Below, piece after piece: positions 14,526 to 27,696 of a DNA stretch of 64,000 nt. The notes beneath the pieces were generated by a model. It made no database searches. It worked only from the letters and a program-made list of their open reading frames with translations, and had not been told where the DNA came from. The translations under genes and the position numbers were made by a program. Each line of letters starts with the position of its first letter. Position 1 is the stretch's first letter. The stretch lies in the NCBI RefSeq assembly GCF_028389875.1, contig NC_084676.1:7750001-7814000 (forward strand), given 5' to 3'. The stretch comes from Rhea pennata (taxonomy: Eukaryota; Chordata; Aves; Rheiformes; Rheidae).

Positions 14526-14530
14526 TTTTT

Positions 14531-17500
14531 CACTTTCTGCTTTCACATTCCTCCCATGCTGTCAGCTGCGGTGCGCACTGTGGGGTTTCATTCTTGGAAG
14601 AGACAAAAGGAAAAATAACAAAACTTGTGGGGTTCATCTCTCTCTTTTTTTTCTTTTTAAACTAACTAGTTACTGTTACCTGATTTAAGGAAATGCTGTA
14701 AAGCAGACTTAGGCCTCGGACTCAAGGATTGGTTTAAACAAAAAAATAGCTGCATTTGGGGAAATAATTACAACACGCAACTTGAGTAAGAGTGTTTATG
14801 ACATTAAAGTCTGTCCAGCAAGAAACAGGTGGTTTGTTTCTTATTTAAACATTTTATCATAATACTGGAAGCCCAGATGAAACAGTTCACTTAGTACTCG
14901 AGAACTAGAAAATAAGACTGTCAGCTCAGAGGTTACTCTAACCAATTTAATTTCTGTATGCAAACCAGGCGACAGGGAGTGCAAAATCAGTGCAGAATTA
15001 AAATGAACTTTTTGAAGCCATGTGAGTTTTAAGGCTCCAGCTGCTCAAGTCACACGACACGTGTAACCTCCCATGAGGTGGTACTGGATGCCTTAGTCCA
15101 GAGGAGGTGGCACTGACAGCGATGAGGTTTTAAATCAGAAAACCTGTATGCGGATGGTGCTTTTAAAAGACAATGAACTACAGCTGCGCCTGAAGGTACC
15201 GAAAGCTCACTGGCACCCAATTTGGATTTATAGCTTAGCCGAAATAGTCAAGATCCTGGAAATGTTCTTAATCTGCAGCTGAAGTTCTGAAGTTTTTCAT
15301 GCAGAACAAAAGCAAAATCACCAGAACGACTGCTGGAGATAGAAGTACAAGACTGAAGTACAAAGTGATCTCCTGGCTCCAGTGATCTCCCACCCAAGAT
15401 ACATGGTCTTAACACTCATTCCACCACATCCTGAAATGAGTGACAGGTAAGGGTCCTTAACAGGGGTTTTGGCCACTGCCTATGTAGGTAAATATTCATA
15501 AGTGAATACAGGATCAGCTCTCTTATCAAAACTGCTGCAGTGACTAGGATTATATTAGGACAGTACTGAAGTCAGTAGAGGTTACTTACGTGCAGCACAG
15601 AGAAATACAAAGCCTCGGGCCTGTTAAGCAGTCTCTGAAAATCAGATGGAGAATTTTTGTAATAAAACTATTATATATAATATAATGGATTATAATTCAG
15701 TCCACTAGCTCTCTTTTTTTCATCAATATTTATGGATTTTGAAAATGAGTCATCTTTCAGGTTGTGTAGGATTAAGAAACTTTCCCTCTCCTTTCACATA
15801 ATCCAAATAGATGATACCTACTTTCTTTGTCCTGCCTACTCAAAGCCATCAAGAACATTTATCTTTACTAATCTTCTTTTCCAGGACCCATGCCTACTAC
15901 CCCTTAAGCAATTACATATATCTAAATGTTTTGTGTGCATAATTGTTCTCCATGTATTTTCTACTACTGAGATCAGATTTACAAGTCTGTGGTGTTCTCA
16001 TTTTTCCTCCAGTCATTCCACTTCTGTTAGATGCTCACTGGTGCTTAATACCACACTTTGGCTTTTAATAATTCATCAGTAAAATATATACTTTTTAAAG
16101 ATAAAGTCAAAGTGTCCACCACTAAGACTCAAGAAAGGAAACTTTCTGAGCTACCTGTCTGCTTTCTCACCCAGCTCTACTCATCAAGCCTAGAGGATTT
16201 TCCTCTTATGAAGGTGTGACAATTTGGAAAAAAACAAGCTGAAAGTGCTTCTCTTAACACTTACCATGCCAGAGAGCAGCAGGAGAGACTGCCCCACTGG
16301 GCAGGTGAGCTGGGGGTGAGGTAGCCAGCCAGCAACCAGGCCAGGCTCATCTTCCACCAGCCCACAGTCACCTCATATCTGAGTAGGAGAGCAGAGCCTG
16401 TCAACAGCCTGACAGCAGACCAGTGCAGGTTGAGAAGGCCACCAGAGGCCAAGTCAGGAAGTCACATCAGCTGGGTATGAGGCCAGGGCAGGCACTTGCT
16501 CTCTTCTTTTATCTCTGTCCTGGTTTAATATTGGCCTCCAATGAAGTGACGCCTCTAGGTCTGTGAGGTATGCAAGTACTTACCATGCAAGCCCTATGAT
16601 CACAGTTGGATGAGGTTTCTACAAGCTGAAGAAGATGTATTTTCTCCTGATGAATAAACTAGAGCAGTTCTCTGCAGGAGGGAGGAAGACATTGTGCAAA
16701 GGCCCCCACTTAATTGCAATGAATAAATAAAGAGCAGAGGAGAAGTCAGAAGTACAAGTAAAGGTTTGAATATAGATTATACATCCTGTTCACATTGACT
16801 GGATACATACTATTCTTTTTGTGCCTTTGGAAACAGGTTGAAGTGAACACTACACTTGTGAAGTACACAGACCTTGTGTAAATGAGACAAGCACTGCAGA
16901 CTGGTTAAAGACTTAGTATATGTGATATATATTTACATTCTCCACTCAGTGCCTCGCTCACAATAGCCTTGAAATGCCTTTGTAAAAGACAAGTGTATAA
17001 TGTGTTTTACTTACATTACTTACATCTCAATAAAATGAAGTATCTTTTTAAGGCAGAGGTCTTCTCTTACAGTAGTGTTGTCTACATCTTGTTTTCACAA
17101 AAAGATAAGATAATATTACGCATATTGAGATTTTAGATGCTGAGAGTTAAGCATGTCTTCATATCTATGCTAATATTATTTTACTTCTTTGGGGATATAG
17201 GACTTTGTTTACTGATACTGAGTATCTTGTACTCTCACTGTGTCTGTTTATGCTGTTTTGTCTTCTTAATATGTTGCATTTGTGTATCACTGTCATCAGT
17301 GTATACTGTTGCATTTGCTTTGTATCTAACTGTTTAATAAAGGCTTGAAAGAGTCATGCACAGGCTTGATTCCTATTTAGTTTTGCTTTAGTTAATCAGA
17401 GAAAATATAGTCCCCCAGAGTCCAGGAAGAATGTGCTCTAGTCTTCACAGAAGAATGACTCAAGCCACTGCTTTACCTATGTGAAATAACAAGCTCTTCG

Positions 17501-18216
17501 TAATGTCTCTTTGATGTTTAGACATTTGAGAGGGTATAAAATACCTGCTTCTGTCTCCCACTTGCCTTTGTGTGACTCTGTTGCCAGTTCTAATAAGTAA
17601 TGGTTCGAAAGACTATTAATTTACAATTTAGATGAATTATTTCAGGAAAATATTTAGGTTAACATGCAGAGGAATGTTTTCTGCTTTCATCTGTGTGCTT
17701 TCTTTTCCTTTTCTCAAAATCTGCCCTTCTTACTCTTTACCTGCAGAAATGGAACGTGGATAAAATAAAGTTCCCTCTTATACAAGGGTGTGTTTGTTCA
17801 TTTTCAGTTTTTCAGACCTACACCTATCTTTTGAAGCTCCACTGTTGCAAAGCATGTGCTACAAAAAATATTTCTCTTCCTACTCCTGGTAGAATACTGA
17901 AATATATAATTCATCTTGACCTTGTGCCTCGTCAGCTTTTAATAGTTCTAATTGCCTGTCTGCTTCAGCATAATCATAAAACCTTTTAACATCTCATTTA
18001 CTCTGGTTTCCAGAATTTGACCTTCTTCAGCCTGTCTCATGTATAATGGCACAAAGAAATTCATTTAGACTCCTGGCAGAATCATCATCATTCATCTTTC
18101 TCTTTCGTTACTGGCTCTTCCTCTCTTCCCTCCCACCCCCGGCTGTTTGCTGCTTATAAATACAAAATAATGTTTTGCTTATTTCTATGTTTTCTTTGTT
18201 CTCTTAACCTTTTTCT
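14531..18216. other. intergenic DNA, possibly transcribed
   Basis: Downstream of the strong plus-strand donor at 14521. Plus-strand AATAAA signals occur at about 17030 and 17336. A frame at 17137-17337 translates to a very hydrophobic peptide but is simply T-rich. A more GC-rich, CAG-rich block at 16260-16520 was not recognised. I could not assemble a transcript. Confidence 0.4.
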
Positions 18217-18575
18217 ATCATAGACTCGTAGGATAATTGAGGTTGGAAGGGACCTCGGGAGGTCTCTGGTCCGGCCTCCTGCTCAATCCAGGATCAGCTC
18301 TGAGGTCAGACCAGGTTGCTCAGGGTTTTATCTAGTCCGGTTTTGAAAACCTCCAAGGACAGAGACTGCACAAGCTCTCTGGGAAACCTGTTTCACTGCC
18401 TGACTGTCTTCAAACGGTCAAAGTCTTTCCTTATTTTTGGTCTGAACCTCATGTTTCAAGTTATGCCTGTTGTCTCTTATCCTCTCACCATGCACTACTG
18501 TGAAAAGGACCTCTTCTTGATGATCTCCACGTAGGTACTGGCAGGCTGCTATTCAGATCCCCCAAAGCCAGTAGT
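18217..18575 (-). mobile_element. CR1 LINE fragment, 3' end
   Basis: The plus strand reads ATAGACTCGTAGGATAATTG then GGTTGGAAGGGACC. It continues with the typical avian CR1 text, including GACCAGGTTGCTCAGG and AGGTACTGGCAGGCTGCTAT. This is the reverse complement of the CR1 3' end, so the element lies on the minus strand with its 3' terminus at 18217. It is 5'-truncated like most CR1 copies and moderately diverged. Confidence 0.88.
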
Positions 18576-21095
18576 GCACTCTGCCACTCCCCTAGATCAT
18601 TGCTTGACCTGAGTTACTATTTTGAGCTATTTGTATGATCCCACTTTCTTTACAGTAGAAATGGTGTAGTTAGTATTGTTCTTCCAGTATTTGTCTCATG
18701 GATGGAGTTTGCCTTAGAGCTGATTTCAGGGCTATTGTTGAATTAATTGAACTTATATAGGATATTTTTGGTACCATTTAGATTTCCTAACCCAACAGAG
18801 CTAAGTGGCCAGGAGTGGTATACAAATCCAAGTTTTTTTAACTCATTCTTTTCCCTTGATTCCTAGTAAATGTTTCTCTATACCTTATTTGCCCATCTGT
18901 CATTCAGAGCTTTGATCTGATTTTCCAAGATTTGATGACACAGAATTGTGAGTGCACTCACTGTTAGATGGTAATTAGTAATTCTGAAAATAAGGCCATA
19001 CATAAGGCCATATTTTTAACCTGGGTTAAAAATAAAAATACAAGGCATTGGTTGAATCAAAAGGAAAGAACAGAATCAGGTATTTCAAATTGTAAAGTAT
19101 AAGACTGTTTGGAAGCTTTTCACAGAGACAGTAGCAACAAGTACTTAGCTTTTTACCTTTATCAAACACATCAGGAAAAAATAATAATAATGAGGATCAG
19201 AAAATATAAGCAATTAAAATTCCTGCTGATGACAAAAAAGGTTTATGAGCTGGAGAACAGATAAAGAGAGGAGAAGGATGCCAGGAGGTCAGAAGTTTTC
19301 ATACACAACCAGCACTTTAAAGCACATGAGTCCTGGAGGTTCAAAAAAGCTCCTTCTGGACACATAGGCCAACTGTGTCTTTTTTCTGCTGTGACAGTGG
19401 GCCAACTTGACTAAGAGCCTGTGATCACAATTGCTAACTATGGAAGTGAGCTGTTCGCTTAGCTGAAATGGTGGAAGAGTGTGCTTTAGTACAAGACATC
19501 CAGATATAGACCTTTCCCTATAAACTTTCTCCAATTTCTATGCTGTGCTGTATTTTTTAGTAAGAGCTATATGAATGATTATTTTTCCTAGATGTCTTTA
19601 AAGTAAAATCCGTGTGCTATCATGTGTTTAGCCCCTCCTTTGGCTTTTATCAACAACACATCACATACCATCAGCGCAAGTGCTCTCTGCGTGTACCCTT
19701 ATTAGTGCAGAATTGTCACTGGTGCCGGGGTAGGAGCAGTGCTGCTGAGGTTTGATCCCCCTGTGATTTTATCCACTGTGATCACTACCAATTCCTAGAC
19801 CACAATAAAAATGCTTGAAACTTTACTGCTTCACTCTTGATGTGAATTACAGTAACTCCAACAGAGTGCTATGAAACTACACTGTTAAAATAAATGTGTG
19901 ACAACAGTCTGTATCCTTACTTACCCCTCATCAAGCACTGATGTTTCAAAGTTATATGCCTGTGTTTAAATACAAGTGTAGTAGGGAACCCTACTGAAGT
20001 CGACGGAACATTAAGCACAGGCAGAAATGTTTGCTGTGGTAGTGTTTTTTAATGTAATTCTAATCCCCACAGTCAACACACACTCTTCTTTTCTCTAACT
20101 GTTAAGCACAGTTTTTCATGCTGACAAATGCCCTATAATACTATATAGAAGTCATTATTTTGGAAGCTGGTGTCACAAAACAGCCAATCATCCCTGAGAG
20201 CCCCCTTTCCAGTTACAAAGAAGCCATCTCAGGCAGAAGCCTCATTTCACTAAGATTTTAATTAGATTAAAATTTAGGCAAATACAAGTTACAAAGTAAA
20301 AAAATGACACTGCAAAGCCACAAGTTCCTCCTGCCCAAGGCTGCAACTCAATGTCCCTCAAGATAGCGCTAAGCCTGCCACTCAATTTATCTCTGAACTC
20401 CAAAGTATTATCAAAGGCAGCATATATAGTAGGAGGCTATCTATTGCCATCTTATTATGCAGTTCATTTCAGCTCTTGTTATACCATAATCCCAACATGT
20501 GTAAGCATTTTTATATGTGAGTGTGGCTGGTTGTAAAGTTAACACATTAAACCATAACACATATAGCTTAAATAAAGGTTAATTAAATTAATTCAATTAT
20601 AGAGAATGTGGAAACAGAATGGTTAAAAACTTGGATAATTTAGATCACGCGTGAGTTAGTGTAAATAAACCTATGTAAATCTAGATCAGACCTGACCAGT
20701 ATCATTTAAAATTAAATATATCTGACAAGTATGCACAGGTCTGTCACAGTTCACTCAGCTAATGTTTTTTCTCATTTCCTTTAGGAAGTAAATTAGATTT
20801 AAATTTATAGCTTGTAATTGCAGCCAAGAGTCAAAGAAAAAAATTCCAAAGTAAAATGGAATACTAATGTGAAGCTTTTATTTTTGTTCCCCTCTTCCCT
20901 CTCTCCCCACCCCTAGCGAGATAAATAGAGAAAACATGTTCATCTTCTTGGCACTGCATCTGTGGCTCCTACCCCTGTTACCTGTCATCCAGGTCCTCCA
21001 GCACAGATGTAAGCATGCTGCAATGCATGCTGTCCACACACACGGTACTTTTTGAGCCTCCCAAATGGGTGTAAACCCTGCCAAACACAGTGGAG

Positions 21096-21132
<37 letters not shown>

Positions 21133-22955
21133 ATAACAGGCATAGTTACTGCTTGTGAGATCACCCACTGCAAAACTGGCATAAGCCTTTTGTCCTAATT
21201 CAAGTATACTTTTTCACCTCTACAGCATAGAGGATGATGAATTCAGATACGTATATATGTGTATCTGAATTTAGTGCGGGTGAGTGGTGTCATGCAAGGC
21301 TGAGTGAGTGATTTCAGCCCTTTCCAAAGTTTAACACTGTCCTTGAATTGTACACAGCTTCATTCATAGGAATTATTTTTCTTTAACTTTCTGTGAGTTG
21401 GTATGAAAAACTGAACTAACACACAAATACTCGAGCAAAGAAACTCGGGACAGCAAGATGGCTGTGGATTTTGTGAAGTGATCTGCTCATTGTATTTCGC
21501 AGAATTTGGGATGTTCTCTGAGAAGTAGACCTCTCATTATAAAATATATACAGCAAAAATGGCAAACTTACTGCTTCATTTACAGTCCCCATGTTTCACC
21601 ACAATGTTTTAAACGCATCTTCTCAAAGGAAGCTGGGTTAAGAATGGGTTAACCATGGACAAAGTAGCATCCTAACCTAGCTGTAGCTTTGAAAATCAGT
21701 GTATTAGTTTTGAGTGGACTACAGAACAATTGTAGTCCACTGGAAGGAGCTGGATATCACAGTGTTGTATTCTTATCATCTTTGCACATGGATACAGCAC
21801 CGGGAGCAAATTACTTCTGCCTTCCTTCAGCTATAATCATTAAACACAGACCTGACATATGCACTGATCACTTGGACAGATCCTCTTCCAAGCAGCAAAC
21901 ACAAGAAGATGGCAAAAAATGCCAGTCTGCTATTTTGTATGTTACATTTCTTCTTTGTGCAATGAGAAATGTCATCAACTTTTGACAGCCTAGTTTTATT
22001 TAGAATCTAGTGTAACATACAGTGAGAAATAAGAGAAGCTAAAAGATAATTCTGAGCAGAAATTGGATGTTTCCCTAGAGGCTTCTACATGTTCTTGAAA
22101 ATGTGGCTCTTAATAATCAACAAGATTTCATACGTCAACTTTGATTTTCCCATTTTATTTTCACCCCATACACTACGAATCCCAGTGTACTAAAGCAGAC
22201 TTAGAGCTATGACATCATCAATTTTATTCTCCTTTCAGGATATCAGAGAATTTATTCAATTTTGGAATTTAATGGAACCTAGAATTCTAGAATCTGCAGC
22301 TAAGACATCTGAAGCATATATTTACCTTTTGCTTTTGGAATTTGTTTGCAAAATCTATTATCTCTATTAGTAAATAAAGAACTTGAAACTGCAAGGTGGA
22401 TATTTAAATCTCAAAAAACAAAAACAAAAAAAAAGACAATGATCTGTTTTATAAATCTGCTGGCTGCAAAAATCCAGCAGTGCCTGAAAACCCTTGGAGA
22501 TGACATCACTGGCACTTCTGCTACAGAACTGCTACTGATAGGCAAACACTTCAGTACTTCCCTAAAGAGCCAAAAAATTTCCTCAAATGACTTACTCCTT
22601 AAAAAAAGAAGGGGGGGGAAGGCCAAATTTTTATTAAGCTCATAACAGCCCAGCTTTCTGGGAAACTGGTAGCAGATACTGCTTCATGGTGCTAAATCCA
22701 CTAGTCTAATAAGAAGCCTGTACCTTTACTTGATGGCTTTTCAGTTTATCAGTTATATGCAGTGAAGCATGCCGTTTTTGGAACTGATCCGCATTTAAGT
22801 TACTTGCAGCAAACTTTAACTGTAAAATGGAGTCAAGTGAGAGAATGACAGCTCTGTGAAGCTGATAACCTCTTTGCTGTATTTGTATCCATACTACGTG
22901 ATACTTGGTGAGAATGGTCCGTGCTGTAACCTTTTGGTGTCTAGGACAATACCAC
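18576..22955. other. intergenic DNA with no recognised gene
   Basis: AT-rich sequence between the CR1 fragment and the LTR. It holds the 35-base A run and a perfect 11-bp hairpin at 21713-21741. No frame above 100 codons has any recognisable character. Confidence 0.55.
21096..21130. repeat. poly(A) run of 35
   Basis: Uninterrupted A tract following ACACAGTGGAG. It could be a simple repeat or the tail of an old retroposed sequence at about 20880-21095. Confidence 0.9.
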
Positions 22956-23540
22956 TGTGTTAGGCGGAATACAAATAAGTAACTAACAAACAAGGTCTTG
23001 GAAAGCTGTGAGAAAGAGCAGCGGTTGGTTACGTACAGATTCTGCGGCTTCCGGCCACCAAATAACCATGAGAAGCAGCCAACGTGAAGGTCAGAAGTTG
23101 AAGAGTAATGAAACAGCGACCCCCAAAGTCAACGTGGCCCCCGAAATAAGTCTGCGCGCGTGCGCAGTATCACAGCCCAGTTGTGCCACCGGGGCGGAGT
23201 TGGGCTAAACTCCCTGCACTTGCCGGCCCCACGTGCCAGCACTCCCACCTACCGCGAATAACCATAAATACCGTGATCTTTACGAAAGAGAGCGAGGCTG
23301 CTACACAACAGAGGACCACGTTGCCTCCTCGGGGACGCCCGAAAGCATTGTGCCTGCCAACTCTCTCTCTCATCATGCAGACGATCGGGACGAGCGTTGG
23401 AGTGGTCCTTCTCGAGATTACCGTCGGGTCGGTCTGTTTCTAAGTATTTACTAATAAACTGCTTGCTACTGAAGAGTGTTTGTGTGCAAGTTTGTGCCGG
23501 CTTGCCAAACTGGATGTCTGGTCCCCGGGAATCTAACTGG
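22956..23540 (+). mobile_element. probable solo LTR of an endogenous retrovirus
   Basis: A GC- and CpG-rich island of about 0.58 kb in AT-rich DNA with LTR-like order. It starts near TGTGTTAGGCGG. A TATA-like ATAAATA lies at 23264-23270 and a polyadenylation signal AATAAA at 23453-23458, 189 bp later. A GT-rich stretch follows, and it ends near CCCCGGGAATCTAAC. No primer-binding site or gag/pol-like frame adjoins it, so it reads as a solo LTR. I could not find a convincing target-site duplication, so the ends are approximate. The ORFs inside are short and overlap on both strands. Confidence 0.55.
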
Positions 23541-24791
23541 AACAATATTTCAGCTCAGCAATCCACCAGAAGGGGCTTTAGACTGAATTTTAAAACAGGA
23601 CCGTGTCAGTATTTGAACAACATAACATGAAACTCTTCCCTGTGCACAAAAATTAATAGACATCACTTACATGAAGGCTTGGTAATGAAAACAGCTTTGA
23701 AAGTGAGAAAAGGGCCACAACAGCAGTCAACAAGTTACTACTTTATTGAAATTGGATAAATAGGTTGTATTATTATTTATTTTAATTCTAGTCCTACAGT
23801 TCCCTAGAAGAACAGTGGACAGTAAACAGTAAATAGAACTGAAATTATTTATTTTAAAATGCTAAGTTCAATTTTCTTTTCACTTTATAGAAAATTCTGT
23901 AGAGTCTTAATCTTATCTTTAGATAGAAATAAGTTAGAAAGGGATGGGTGACATAAGAAACAATTTCAGTAATGAAAAATCTCGTTTGGATTTAGAAGAC
24001 CTGAAAGAGTAAAGTGCATGTTTGGAGCCTGCAAAAAATGAGGCTTTAAAAATAGCAACTTTTCTGTTCTTTATCCCTTTTGCTGACAGAGAACAATGCC
24101 TAGATGAATATAAACATCAAAATGAACCTAGAACGGGGATTCAAGCAGGACTAATGTTATAATGCTATACTTTCACTGTCAGTTTAACTTGGCAGAAATT
24201 GGACCACTTGTGAACAAAGCCACCATTCTCTCTTCTCCACATAAACATCCTTTCTTATGCAGTCTCAGTGATTCTGACCCAGAACTGTTCCCTGGCTCTT
24301 GCTGACCAATCCAACTGCACAAATACCTACTGAGCCATAGAGCCAGAAACACAAAGCTAGAGAAGGGAAGATTAAAGCAGTTCTTTCAAAAGCAACACAA
24401 CCTGAAAGCAATTGTAATATTGCAGCAGCAGTTATAATTTGTTCTCTTAAATACCTATAGCCAAGGGAGAGAAATGTCATGAAAGGTGTTTATCCTAGTA
24501 AGAAAGCAGAATGGAAATTAAAATCTCCAAAGCAAGTCCTATTGATCTTTAAAGGATGGGGAGGGATTTAATGCTTAGGATGCAAATTCTTCCTGACAAG
24601 ATGAAACTGTGTCTTTACAGAATGGTAAGAGTTAATTATTTTTATTTTGGGGGATGTTTTTCTACTACTGCAACCCTTGACCTAATGATTCCTTATTTCT
24701 CAACTTGATACAAAAAAGGTAAAAGGAATTGTTTCTGCATTTAGTTTACAAATACATCTAAGCCAAAGAAGATAGATTTCTACTGATTTCA

Positions 24792-24887
24792 TAACAGAAT
24801 CAGGGAGTACTTGAGGTTGAAAGGGTACCTCTGGTCTAAGCCCTCTGCTCAAGCAGCATCAGGTAGAGCAAGTTGCCCAGGACCTTG
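24792..24887 (-). mobile_element. short CR1 LINE fragment
   Basis: ACAGAATCAGGGAGTACTTG, then GAGGTTGAAAGGGTACC, CTGCTCAAGCAGCATCAGG and GAGCAAGTTGCCCAGGACC. It is the same minus-oriented CR1 3' end as at 18.2 kb, but cut to about 95 bp and more diverged. Confidence 0.75.
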
Positions 24888-24901
24888 CAACTGTTATGTT
24901 T

Positions 24902-24960
24902 TGTCTGTGTGTGCGTGTATGTGTGTGTGTGTGCATACACACATATATATGTATATATAA
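24902..24960. repeat. (GT)n/(TA)n microsatellite
   Basis: Degenerate GT run passing through GCATACACACATATATAT. The GT part and the following CA part are complementary and can fold back. It lies just downstream of the CR1 fragment at 24.8 kb. Confidence 0.85.
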
Positions 24961-27696
24961 AGCAGCTATGAATTTCACCTTTTAAACCTTAAACACATAA
25001 TGTTTCTTAGCAGGAAATGCTTTGTGGTGAAGAGATAGGGAATTTAAGAGTATTTCTACCTTTCACCTTCATAATCTGTCCAAGTTTTCAGATTACATTA
25101 GTAAATAATGACATACACAAAGTTTGATATATACTTCTTCTAATTATGAACAAAACCAGAAAAATACATCACTGAATACGTATCTGCATATAGCTAATTA
25201 TTTTAGGAACACACTGAAAGAAAGGGCATTATCACCTGAACAGAATCCAGATGTTATCACACATTTGTACAAATGGAATTAATATTTCAGCTTAGGATTT
25301 CAAAGACACTACATTGTAACAGCTTAATTTTTAAGATCTCTTTGCCGGTGTTCAAGCAGAATTTCACTACAACTCATAGCTGAAAGGACCAACACAGTGA
25401 AGCTTCAATCTAGATTATACTTTTGAGCCTTACTGTAAAAGATAATGAATGCAAGACACTACCAATTTAACACCTCTTTAGTCAGTACTTAATTCAAAAC
25501 TTTTCAATTTCCTAACAATCTCCAATAAATTTTGAATTATAAAGACTGAAGCAAAGACATCTTTTAAAAAGCACTAGCAACAAGACTGTTGGACTGTAGT
25601 CTAGCTGGAAATAGATTTTGTATTGAACATAGCCATTAGATGCATCTAAACTACTTAGCTTTTGGGGGAAGAAGTAGGAGGTGGAGAAATTCATATTGTT
25701 CAACCATTTGATTTTTGTGCAACTTTGGTCATCCAACTATTCAATCAAGTGTGCAACTTACCAAAAACTGATTTTCTATATCCCTTCTTTGCATCTTCCA
25801 GTCATATTGCAGAACTTTGAAACTTATTATGAACATCTGAAATTATTAAGACTTTGATGCAGTCAGCTCCATAAGCTTCTTTTTTGAACAGGTTAATGTA
25901 TTTTTCCTCTTCCTATGTGGAGGAATTTTGTCCTGGACTGGGGAACAACACATGCAAGCTGCACTACCTACAATCAGGTTACACTGTCCAATACCTTAAG
26001 CAAAAATGTTGTCTGGAATACTGTTTAGGATGAAGAAATTCTCCAGCCCACCCCTTACTCCTTGTAACAAGTGATTCTGCAAACATACAAGATATTTAGA
26101 AAAAAAAAATCCTTAAAAAAAAAAAAAAGAAGTAGTGAGGAGTTCCCTAGAAAGTGCCCTAGGATGAAATGTAAAGTTTAGTCTCAGTTTAAAAGGAGAC
26201 AAGGTTGCAGCTCCCCATATTTAAGAATCAAAACCACTAAGAAACTTTGATAGTTTACTCCCATATTTGGGTCCTCAAAAATCAGTGCTGAGCTACCATC
26301 TCAATTACTTGAGTTACAAACACATTTTCAAGACACAAGTTCCAAAATTTGCTCCTGCAGCACATTTGTGTATCAGTCAGTCCTCCAAGATAAATGAAGT
26401 AGCTGTTTCTCTGCACATGTCACATGCAGTAGTTACCACTCTCTTAACAGAGTGCTGGCAGCTGAGCAAACAAGGGTAAGTGGAAAGGTAAATGATATAA
26501 TTTTATTTCACAGCTTAGTGCTTAGAGAATTCATATTTGGACTCAATTATTTCCTCAATGTGTGTGTGGGGGGGAATCAAAATTGCAATTCTCTTATTCC
26601 TAGTAAAACACCCTGAACATCCCTGTGACGTACTTTCTGTTTCAGAGGGAAGCCCCTCTTTTTCCTTTCTGGAAAAACTGCTCAATTTAAAATAATACAT
26701 GCAGTGCTAGTAAACCTACTCCAGTTGAAGGGAATGAATGGTTAGAGGACTTCCCCGTAAGTGGAAGACAGTTTTGCATATAAAAGGACTAAATGCTGTA
26801 ACAACCTCCTCAAACAGTTTCAGTTATAACTACACCAAGGAAGGTTTCTAAAGTGAATCCTGAGTAGAAGACATTTCCTCACAACCCATTATAGGGTGTC
26901 TCATTTCAGATATGCCTACCTGCCCCCCCCCCCCAGCATTTATTACCCATTTCAACAATTCCTTGCTAAGCATACTGAGCACAAATCCCTTTCTTTAGCA
27001 TCTAATTCAGGGCTAAGAGTCTAAAGAGTAACTATCTGCATAAAATGTAATGCTGCCATGGTCAGTATTGTAACATTCCCATTTTGTTTGTGCATCTAGC
27101 TATAAGCAATAAATCCAGAATGGCATATGCTGTCCTCAAAACAGGAACAAATTTCCATGTCCCCTTTGTGGAAACGGAATAAAAAGAAACCCACTCATAG
27201 GATGATTTACTTGATTTTGATAAAATACTGACACTTCTGATAAATATGACTAGAAAAAAAAACACACTGGAAGAGCAAGCCTACTGTCAGCTTCAGTGTT
27301 TCTTAATTTTATTTTTGTGACTTTGATTAACCCTATCCCTCATTTTTGATATCTGTTTATATTTACTATGGGTTTTTTAAAAAATAGTATCAAGTTTAAT
27401 AAAAGGTTAGTTGCCTGCAGGTGGAGAGGATATACTTTGAACCTTCATGTTCAGGCACAAGAGATTCCGGCTCATGATTTCATGATCTTCTGCACCTTTT
27501 TGGCATGTGCATTTATTTTGTTTCTAAGGCAGTGGCAAACGGAGACAGAAATCCTAATCTAACTCTGGAAATTAAAAAAAAAAAAAAAAAACACTGAAGG
27601 GGCACATAAATATTTAGTTCTTCTTGAAATCTATGACAAACAAATCCTTACAGGAAAGAAACAATCAACAACTGTTTCTGATTCTGGCAATATATG

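Larger units (their letters stand above)
23541..27696. other. intergenic DNA between the LTR and the MAT2B 3' end
   Basis: AT-rich sequence with one CR1 fragment, a GT microsatellite, A runs near 26100 and 27572, and a 13-C run near 26924. No gene recognised. Confidence 0.55.

Noticed and set aside
17137-17337. 66-codon very hydrophobic frame ending in a stop that overlaps AATAAA
   Set aside because: The hydrophobicity follows from T-rich composition; no homology, no upstream exon.
18316-18534. 72-codon plus-strand frame at 18.3 kb
   Set aside because: It lies wholly inside the CR1 fragment and reads its antisense strand.
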